Notes under the pieces: model-generated | What the model was told of the DNA's origin: nothing | The model's database searches: none | What the model saw: only the letters and a program-made list of their open reading frames with translations | In this document: in pieces, positions 1 to 64,000 of the stretch | Numbering within the stretch: position 1 is the first letter of the stretch | Layout of the letters: each line of letters begins with the position of its first letter | From: Amorphochlora amoebiformis | Lineage: Eukaryota; Cercozoa; Chlorarachniophyceae | Direction: 5' to 3' | DNA length: 64,000 nt | Assembly (NCBI GenBank): GCA_054601695.1 | Contig: BAAHQB010000014.1 | Coordinates: 930,001-994,000, forward strand | Made by a program: the position numbers and the translations under genes

Positions 1-198
1 TAACCCTAACCCTAACCCTAGCCCTAACCCTAACCCTAACCCTACCCTAACCCTAACCCTAGTCCCAACTCAAACACTATCACCTACTCTCACCCTAACC
101 CGACGTCTAAGCCTCTAACCCTAACCCTAACCCTAACCCTAAACCTAACCCTAACCCTAACTCTAATCCTAACCCTAACCCTAATCCTAACCTTAGTT
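1..198. repeat. (CCCTAA)n telomeric-type array, degenerate
   Basis: Perfect and variant CCCTAA units fill the left edge, with an insertion of unrelated bases near 60-115. The array could be a chromosome end. However, identical arrays lie inside introns throughout the window, and gene 1 appears to need exons to the left, so it may equally be an interstitial intronic array. Confidence 0.9.
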
Positions 199-760
199 TT
201 TTTAAACTACGGCCAGCCAAAGAAGTCAGATTTGGGTCAGTCCTTTATATCTATATATTTATATATATATATATATATATATATAAATATTTATGTATGT
301 ATATATATATATATATGTATGCATATGTATAATATAATATATAATATAATATATAATACAGAAATATAATATATAATATAATATATAATACAGATATATA
401 ATATATACATATAGAAGGAGAAAGAGAGTGAGAAAGCACAAGAGAGAGAGAGAGAGGGAGAATGAAAGAGAGAGGGAGAATGAAAGAGAGAGGGAGAATG
501 AAAGAGAGAGGGAGAATGGTAGAGAGAGGGACAGGGAAGAGAAGGGTTGAGAGAGAAAAGAGAGAGAGAGAGAGAGGAGAAAGAGAGAGGAGAAAGAGAC
601 AGAGAGGGGAAAGAGAGAGAAGAGAAAGAGAGAGAGATAAAGAGTGAAAGAGAGAGTGAGAGAGAATAGACAACGATAAAGAGAATAGAGCGAGGAAGAG
701 AATGAAAGACAAAGAGAGAGAGAGAGGTGGTGCGGGGGGGGGGGGGGGGGGGAGGAAAGG
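199..760. repeat. TA run, GA-rich tract and poly-G
   Basis: (TA)n and TATAATA variants fill about 245-410. A purine tract follows to about 725, including four copies of a 15-base GGGAGAATGAAAGAG unit, and then a run of 19 G at 734-752. Reading frames here (Leu/Ser-rich on minus, Glu/Arg-rich on plus) are translations of the tract. No exon is seen. Confidence 0.9.
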
Positions 761-818
761 AGAGAAAGAGGAATTGTTAAAATTTATCTCATAGCCTGAG
801 TGTTGGTCGTATCCATAG

Positions 819-12380
<11,562 letters not shown>

Positions 12381-12487
12381 AAAAAAAATCTTTCAAACGT
12401 GAGTTCTAATCTGCTATTCGCTATTTTCGGCGCTTTCCCGCGCGAACGTCTAACGTACACCTTTCGGAAGGAAGCTATTTCGCGAAT
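12381..12487 (+). promoter_or_regulatory. Gene 1/gene 2 spacer with E2F-like site
   Basis: 107 bases lie between the gene 1 stop and the proposed gene 2 start. The region is non-repetitive and GC-richer than the surroundings. It contains TTTCCCGCGC at 12434-12443, which fits the E2F consensus TTTSSCGC, and a TTCGCGAA palindrome just upstream of the ATG. Its role as a promoter is inferred from position and motif only. Confidence 0.35.
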
Positions 12488-47035
<34,548 letters not shown>

Positions 47036-47164
47036 TGGAGTGAGAGTGAGTATGTCATCGTCTTGGAATCTTGGGAGTGCGATCTGAGGGCCTAGAATAC
47101 CGTCAGAACGACATCGCACCCACCCTCCCAGGGTGGGTAGGCCAAGATCCAAATCCGCTGATTT
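47036..47164. terminator. Convergent 3' region of genes 2 and 3 with 9-bp hairpin
   Basis: 129 non-repetitive bases separate two facing stop codons. ACCCACCCT (47118-47126) and AGGGTGGGT (47130-47138) form a perfect 9-bp stem with a CCC loop. A role in 3'-end formation is only a guess. No AATAAA is seen on either strand in this short spacer. Confidence 0.35.
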
Positions 47165-47967
47165 TCACCGCATGAAGTCCTCATACGTGTCCATGTTCGT
47201 CAAGTCTAGTCCGCGCTCCTTGACGACTCGCGCCCGGTTGGGGAATAACTTGGCCCAGCGGTCGGCGTAACGCTCCGAGTAGTGTGCGTCTAGATATAAG
47301 AAGTAAAAGTACATGTAGAGAGACTTGAGGGTGTCGAGGTTGTCGAGCTGTGCAACGAAGGGCGCGATTCGAAATACAGACACGCCAAAACGCGTTTGGA
47401 AGGTCGGCAGACAATTGATCCATTTGACGTTCTGGTACTGCTCTGAATCGTAGAGCATTTGTGTGCGATCGTGTAGGGTCTGCATGTAGTCACCGAAGTA
47501 GCGATGGAGCATCTTGCTGCATATAGCCTCCCCAGACTTGTCCCGGGTCCGACTCAACTCTGCTCTGGCAGCCTTCAGATCAAACTTGGTACTCTTCTGA
47601 ATGAAATCGATAGCAGCCTTTTCGCCATTAAGTGCAGAGCGCCCTGCGGCCAGCAGCACACGGGCCATACGTCCGCATATTGTGTGGGCCATCTTGAGAG
47701 GGTTTACACCTCCCGCCTCACGAAGCGAACCAGCCAAATGGGCTAATACCCAACGGTTGCCCAGCATGGGGCCTAGAGGTACGGCCGACTTCTGATCGGC
47801 CGAGAATTTTTGGCTACCACCGGTCTGATCTTTCATCTGATAAAAAAGAGAAAAAGTTTTCAAAAAACCTGACAATTTCGTCCTGCGTGCCCTTTCCGAA
47901 TCCCCCCCCTCCCCACATCAGGCCCTAGTACCGAATGGGCAGCTACCTGCGAATTAGGGTTGGACAT
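47165..47967 (-). CDS. Gene 3: two-exon gene, 230 residues, unknown function
   Basis: Exon 1 is 47947-47967 (MSNPNSQ, donor CAG|GTAGCT) and exon 2 is 47165-47836 (acceptor TTTTTTATCAG|ATG). Both are phase 0. The open frame also runs upstream of exon 2 to an ATG (MSGFLKTFSLFYQ), but that stretch carries a polypyrimidine-AG acceptor, so I read it as intron. The protein is basic and mixed alpha-helical. It has AHTICGRMARVLLAAGRSAL, then a Tyr/Phe-rich segment (LKSLYMYFYFLYLDAHYSER) near residues 180-200 and ends YEDFMR. I see no signal peptide or clear transmembrane segment and do not recognise the family. It faces gene 2 and diverges from gene 4, 543 bases away. Confidence 0.75.
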
Positions 47968-48510
47968 CTTCGTTTTGGCGTGTGCCTGCACCGTACTGGA
48001 CGAAACGTGTGGCATACTCAACTCTTCGGTGAGGTCTGGTCATCCACCCCACGGGCCTCCGTGTCCTACCGGGCTTTTCGTTCCCGCGAAAAAAATATCT
48101 AAACTTTTTCCCGAAGAATTTTAGGTGAAAACACGGTAATTCTCTTGTTTGACCAATAGAATAAGGTAATTTCATCGCACTTACGTATTTGCAATGATCA
48201 GTCGAACAAGAGTGTTCATCACTTATCCACAGTCACCAGTGGCAAAAGAGCAAGAATCACGATGGGCACCCCCTTCGCGCCAACCCCCAGACTTGCTTCG
48301 CCCCGCTCGATCCGCTCTAAGTTCCCGCCACTTCCGGCTGCATCCCATACCCTCTCCCGCGCACCATCCCTCTTACACATTCTACAGCGGAAATTTTGGA
48401 ACCTGGGCGTCGATGAGCCCGGTTGCCTGGACCGATAAGGAAAATAAGAGCACAAGCCGATAAATTGAAAAAAACATTAAACTCCCTCGTCAAATTTCAA
48501 GAATCGCAAG
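47968..48510. promoter_or_regulatory. Divergent upstream region of genes 3 and 4
   Basis: Non-repetitive and GC-richer than most of the window. TTCCCGCGAAAA at 48081-48092 reads TTTTCGCGGGAA on the minus strand, a good E2F-type match and similar to the site upstream of gene 2. Open frames here (about 78-89 residues on both strands) have no exon support. The promoter role is inferred from the divergent start codons. Confidence 0.45.
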
Positions 48511-58597
<10,087 letters not shown>

Positions 58598-59299
58598 TTA
58601 ACCAATACTAGTAATGTACGCCGTACCGCATGCGGGATTCGCATGATATGATGCCGTTTATGAATTTACTTATATTTAATCTAGTTAATTGTGCGATATA
58701 TATACTACAGCATCAATGTTGTTATATGCGTAGTATACATTATACTACAACTTATAGACAGGACTCAAGAGAATATACGGTTGTGTAAAATTATGATAAA
58801 AATATCTTTATATGTGACTGGACTATGGTACAGCTATAGCTGTAGTCCGAGATATAAGGATGTCATACACTTTATAATCGTCTATAACTAATCTAGAACA
58901 TAATGAATTGTTTAGTCTAGAAGTAGCTAGCTTTGCTGCTTTACAGTACCACATTCAATCTCTAGATACTAGTAGCATAGGTTAGTAGTAACTTAGTACC
59001 AGAACTTACTACTAAAACATATTTACTAGTAATAATAAGAGAAAACTAGGGCCACCGTCGCATGATATCATATAAGTATATACTGATATCAGACTCAGTC
59101 TATTCAACAATAACGGACGAGCAAGTGTTGGTACGTACACATGCAATCATTGGAAAACGTTATGGCCTCCGAGCCTGCGACAATCACTCGCGGCAACATG
59201 CAAGTTAAGTTCTAAAAGTAATTAGGCCAACAGAAAATAAAGGCCAGTCAGGCTAGTCGAAATTTTTGTTGTGATAATTTTTCGCGGAACTTGTAAGCC
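58598..59299. other. Convergent intergenic region of genes 4 and 5
   Basis: About 700 non-repetitive bases between two facing stop codons. I see no gene, RNA gene or repeat family here. Confidence 0.6.
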
Positions 59300-59612
59300 T
59301 TAGTACATGGGAGGAGGAGGAACCTCATCATCTTCCGTCGACAGCAAGTCATTATCGACGTCAACATTTGCAACCTTAGAGGGCTTTGGCGATATATCGG
59401 AAGAAGTGGTGGTAAGGTCCATTGTTTTGGGAGATGTTTCAACCATGTCGTTCATGATCTGACGATGAAATATGGATTTTAAATCTCAAATATTCGATTA
59501 CATTTAACACATATTACGTTTTTATCTACTCCATGTTACATTTTCAAATATTTATGAATACATACCCACACAATATATCTATACATATTATAATATATAC
59601 ATGTATGTATGT

Positions 59613-59670
<58 letters not shown>

Positions 59671-59729
59671 TTCATACCCACACACACACATACACACACG
59701 TATATAAATGTATTATACATATATGTATA

Positions 59730-59790
<61 letters not shown>

Positions 59791-61342
59791 CACACACACA
59801 CATACACACACGTATACAAATATATTATACATACATACATACATATATACATATATTATATAATATTATATCCGTATTTTGTATCTATACGTATCGCATT
59901 CACATATCTTCACATACCACTTCCTTGGTGGGCTTGTCATTCTTAGGTGCCTCATCACCATCAGGTTCTGTCTGAACATAACTGAGAGACGGAGGATTGC
60001 TCTCATCGCCATCGAGCTTGTCGTTCACGCTATCACTATCCAGGGTCGCTTCCACACTGAGATTGGTGGAGTCGACATCCGAGGTTGTGCCGTTAACGTT
60101 GTCAACACTCATATCATTGACGGATGTAGCGTCCGAGTCAGCGATCTCATTGACACCATCCAAGATGGAATTGAGAATGTCGGCTGTCATATCGGTTGCA
60201 TTGTTAGCATTTCCGACAACTTTGGGTGTGTCTTCCAATATTTCGGAAATATCTGCGTCAGCGACTCCATTTTCCCAAATTGTGGCCGCAGTGGTATTGG
60301 TTGCTTCAATGGTATCGGCAGTAACGTCGGCATTGGTGGTGTCAGCAGGAGTTTCGGTGGTATTGTCAGCATTGGGAATGTCAGTAACTTCTGCATTAGT
60401 GGTGGCTGCAGGGGTTGCGTTGGTAATGTCAGCGTCGACAGTAGCGTCGGCATTGGTGGTGGCAGCAAGAGTGTCAGCATTGGGAATGTCGGCAGTAACT
60501 TCGGCATTGGTGGTGGCAGCGGGGGTTGCGGTGGTGATGTCAGCATTGGGAATGTCGGTAGTAACGTCGGCATTGGTGGTGGCGGTGGTAATGTCAGCAT
60601 TGGGAATGTCGGCATTGACGGTGTTAGCAGGGGTTTCGGCGGTGATATCGTCGTTGGGAATGTCGAAATTGGTTGTGGTGGCATCTGTGGCAGTGAAGGT
60701 ATTGTTGGTGGTGGCGTCTTCAGCAGTGACGGTATTGATGGTGGTGACATCTTCAGCAGTGACGGTATTGATTGCGGTTGCATCTTCAGCAGTGACGGTA
60801 TTGATGGTGGTGGCATCTATCGCAGTGACGTTGGCATTGGTTGTCGTTGCTGGTGTTGCGGCAATGACGTCATCTGTGGTAGCAGTCGTGGCGGAGTCGA
60901 CATCAGTGGTCGCAGTAGTTGTAACCGTCGTAGTGGCAGCGGTTGTAGTTGTAGCTGCATCATCGGCGGTATTAGCGGTGGTATTTGTCCCTACAGAAGA
61001 GGTTACGACTTCGTCGACGGCAAATATAGCATTCCCGCTTGGCAATCCATCCTCCCGGTCCTTATTACGCTTCAACGAGTACGTTTTCATCATTGGATCG
61101 TACACGCCATTTAGAGAAAAATGGCCCTTCCCAAGACGAAGAATGAAGTTAGAGCCAACCTTTAGCTTCTCGGTTTTCAAGTTGCCCTTAACACCCATGA
61201 TGGTGAGGGAGTCTGCAGCGCTTGAGCTGGTGCCTTTAATCTATGTATAACATAGTACAAATATAAATGTATATAAATTGGAGAACCATATACATATCTA
61301 TACATATATATATTATATATATTAAATGTGTATATGTGTATG

Positions 61343-61428
<86 letters not shown>

Positions 61429-61438
61429 TATGTATTAT

Positions 61439-61479
<41 letters not shown>

Positions 61480-62728
61480 GATATATTGTACATGTATGAT
61501 ATTTAAGACATACTTGAGCGAGGTGGTTCGTGCCAGGAGCAGCCGACAGTATCACATTTGAAGTCTTCTCTCTCAGTAGAATCTTGGTGAAGCTCTCGAT
61601 GGGCTTCGCAGGGGTAGGGTACCCGTTGTAGAACAGGATCTGGAATTGAGAGCCCGCATGGTCAAGGGTTGGACCAGTCGTCGAATTGTATTTCAGGTAC
61701 AGGCCAGAAGCCTTGTGCTTGACGGTGACGACATCTCCGATATGAACCAGGGGCTTAACAGCAAGCACAGGCATGTAATTCTCGCACTCTGCCATGAAGA
61801 CGTTTGCACCGTCAAAGGCATCGTCGTAGCTGGTCACCTTAGAGTATCCCTTCTTGTAGAAGTCAACGTGCAGGTAAGTTTTGGTTTTGGCAGAGCTCAG
61901 GACGAATTTAGTGTAAGGAGTGACAGGCTCTCCAGATTTCAAGCTGCCCTGCACGCCGAAGATATTCCAGATGTATTCATTGTGGGCTACATTGTCTATC
62001 TTGGGCTTCTGAGATACAGCGTTGGTAACGTTATTTTTGTACAAACGTGAGACCAGCATTCGGCCCTTAGAAATCTCCTGAAGCATAATAGCAGACCCAG
62101 CCTTGAGAACTCCGACTTCGTTCTTAGGAGGAACAACCTTGAAGAGGTCCCCACTGGCGCTCTCAGTGAGCTTTTCCACTTCCCCGAGGGCAACGTGGTC
62201 CTCAGATATCACATTCTTGAGTCGGATAATGTCACCATAGGAGACACCTTTTTGAGAACACTGGACACGTGGACTCGAGGAAATTGCAACGTCAGTAGAA
62301 GCGACAGAAGTGGCCGCAGTGTCAACCGCGGCAGTGGAAGCAGCGGCGACCACATCAGTCGCAGCAGCATCAGCCAGAGGAGTCGTACCAACGTCAGCGG
62401 AAGGGGTATAAGCGTTCGGAGTAGGAAATTTCGGGGGATCTGTATCTTCGGTGATACCAGCAACTGCGCTGTCGATGATGGCGTCAGAGAGAGCCCTATC
62501 AGTTGGAGATGCAGACTTGGTGCTATTTACTGAAGCATTTACGGCGCTTGTCTGAGTAGACCCATAGATGGAAGTCAACGAATCTTGAGCCACATCGGTC
62601 GTGAGTGCGGAAGTCGTGGCAACTCGCTCAGTGTCGCTCAAGTGTGTAGGCACAGGCTCCAGAATATCCTGTGACCACACGGATAGAGCCACAGGAACAA
62701 GCAGGCATAGCGAAAGGCAAAGCTTCAT
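59300..62728 (-). CDS. Gene 5: secreted protein, MIR-like domain plus Thr/Ala repeat domain
   Basis: Exons 61514-62728, 59918-61240 and 59300-59458, all phase 0 (LAQ|GTATGT, ACATAG|ATT, GTG|GTATGT, GTCAG|ATC), give 898 residues. The N-terminus [20 protein letters not shown] is a clear signal peptide. Residues about 20-150 are Ala/Thr/Ser-rich. From about 155 a globular region follows with repeated beta-strand pairs ([40 protein letters not shown]), which resembles MIR-type beta-trefoil repeats; this is by pattern only. It continues across intron 1 to about residue 480. Then come about 220 residues of Thr/Ala/Asn/Asp repeats ([23 protein letters not shown]). An acidic tail ends [11 protein letters not shown]. 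No membrane anchor is seen, so it is probably secreted or luminal. Confidence 0.88.
60200..60990 (-). repeat. Coding repeat region of gene 5
   Basis: In-frame variable repeats such as [20 protein letters not shown] and [11 protein letters not shown] give a low-complexity Thr/Ala domain. The repetition keeps other frames open on both strands, giving spurious antisense frames of about 410 residues. Confidence 0.85.
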
Positions 62729-63302
62729 TTTATTATGTAGGGGGAAGGAGCTGTAAGCTCAGCCTGATCTCTCGCGCTGTGACGGGGAGTACCAAAGGCT
62801 CACCGAGCTGCAAGAACATCAAATCCCTTATGAATTAGCAAAAAACTATGGCTGAGTTTGGGCGTTAGGTCCGATAGATCTACGGATTGATATTACATTT
62901 GCAAGTTGACTTGGTATTATGCAATACTGTTAGGATCCGGAAGTCTAAAGTAAACTGAAGCTAAAGGAGTCAAAGGACAGAAAATGGAAGAGTTTCCTTA
63001 AGATAACTTAAAAGGCTGTCTTCTTCACAGATTGCGCATCCTCCATAGTTTGGACCACAGATTGACCGAAATTATGCCGAAATTATCTTGAAAGCGTTAT
63101 TTTATTTAAGGTGATATCACCTTCACCTTTTTCCCAATAAGTGACAGAACCCTATGTATCACATTGAACCGTGACCTTGCAACAGTGTCATATGGAAACA
63201 TAGTGTGATGTAGCGCATAATAACAAACTAATTGACGTATCATTTTGCACTTCTCTTGCCGAAATTTTATCTTAAGATATTAATTCTTTTAAATTGCGTT
63301 GC
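62729..63302. promoter_or_regulatory. Divergent upstream region of genes 5 and 6
   Basis: 574 non-repetitive bases between divergent starts. It holds a 16-base palindrome AAGGTGATATCACCTT (63108-63123) and two adjacent copies of CCGAAATTAT (63066-63087), with a third variant near 63259. Regulatory function is inferred from position. Confidence 0.45.
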
Positions 63303-63684
63303 ATGGCGGGCTTCCCTGAGTTGACCCTGCGCGTCCTGAAGGATGCTCAGGTGTGCTGGCGTAAAGCTTGGCACCGGAGGAGAGGAAAAAGTGAGATTCA
63401 TTCTAATCTAAGAAGTTTGCTTGAGTTTTCGCGGAATGTTCCCGGGTGTGGGGCGTGTCCTTTCCGGCCCGTTGGAGCGGTCTTGCGGGGAAGATATGCA
63501 CTTAAGAATATACGGGTTGTGAGTTGTGTATACTGCTGTACAAATCTAGAATGCATTTGGTCTCATCTAGCCGCCCTGGTTCCAAACCCTTCTTGGTATT
63601 GCTGGGATACAAATGTGCACATAAATATGTGTATGCACGAATGAAAACGTACACCATACGCAGGCATATGTATATGTGTATGTA

Positions 63685-63715
<31 letters not shown>

Positions 63716-63802
63716 ATATATGTATATATATATCTATTTATCAGTCACTCGAAATGTACAATCTGCAGACAAGCTTCAAGAGCACTACTCGACCAATTTC
63801 CG
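63303..63802 (+). CDS. Gene 6: first two exons of an unknown gene, runs off window
   Basis: Exon 1 63303-63350 ([16 protein letters not shown], donor CAG|GTGTGC) and exon 2 63745-63802 ([19 protein letters not shown] plus one base, acceptor TTTATCAG, donor G|GTAAAT) are phase-compatible. The open frame starts a little earlier without an ATG, so ATG 63303 is taken as the start. The product is unrecognised. The rest lies right of the window. Confidence 0.55.

Positions 63803-64000
<198 letters not shown>

Noticed and set aside
47837-47875. Unspliced start of gene 3 (MSGFLKTFSLFYQ)
   Set aside because: It contains TTTTTCTCTTTTTTATCAG, a strong acceptor, and an upstream ATG exon with a phase-0 donor gives a more ordinary N-terminus. 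It remains possible as an alternative start.
48194-48463. 89-residue plus-strand frame upstream of gene 4
   Set aside because: Pro/Ser/Arg-rich frame in a GC-richer promoter region; an opposite-strand frame overlaps it and there is no splice or family support.
60187-61250. Plus- and minus-strand frames of 209-417 residues overlapping gene 5 exon 2
   Set aside because: They are shadows of the Thr/Ala repeat (Val/Ser-, Gly/Ser- or Pro-rich). The gene 5 frame has the signal peptide, phase-matched introns and natural composition.

Overview
The window is nuclear DNA from an intron-rich eukaryote with TTAGGG-type telomeric sequence. I cannot name the taxon. Most bases are simple sequence: (TA)n runs of 20 to 300 bases, interstitial (CCCTAA)n/(TTAGGG)n arrays, GA/CT tracts and short minisatellites. 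Almost every long reading frame in this material is an artefact of the repeats. The real genes were found by looking for short non-repetitive islands bounded by AG and GT, then testing whether reading phase carries from island to island. It does, which gives six genes. All exon models are hand-made; no alignment or RNA evidence was available.

Layout. (1) About 819-12380, plus strand: 3' part of a gene in at least 15 exons, possibly a SETD3/Rubisco-LSMT-type SET protein whose SET core would lie left of the window. (2) 12488-47035, plus: a gene of about 60 mini-exons (21-132 nt) encoding about 1,038 residues, mostly charged coiled coil, of unknown family. (3) 47165-47967, minus: two-exon gene, 230 residues, unknown. 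(4) 48511-58597, plus: complete 15-exon Maf-family nucleotide pyrophosphatase with a mitochondrial-type N-terminus. Its family similarity is the control that validates the mini-exon reading. (5) 59300-62728, minus: three-exon secreted protein of 898 residues with a possible beta-trefoil (MIR-like) domain and a Thr/Ala/Asn/Asp repeat domain. (6) 63303 onward, plus: first exons of an unknown gene that leaves the window.

Genes 1 and 2 are head-to-tail, 107 bases apart. Genes 2/3 and 4/5 converge. Genes 3/4 and 5/6 diverge from shared non-repetitive upstream regions. I see no pathway linking the six.

The most unusual feature is the introns. Several consist almost wholly of telomeric repeat, whose unit supplies a donor (G|GTAACC or G|GTTAGG), a branch-like CTAAC in every unit and an acceptor (CCCTAG|). 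(TA)n introns likewise end in GTATAT and TATAG. Several exons have partial, decayed copies in the adjoining intron. A tRNA-derived SINE pair, a 45-base motif shared by seven telomeric arrays and a T32-A263-T38 homopolymer block are also present.
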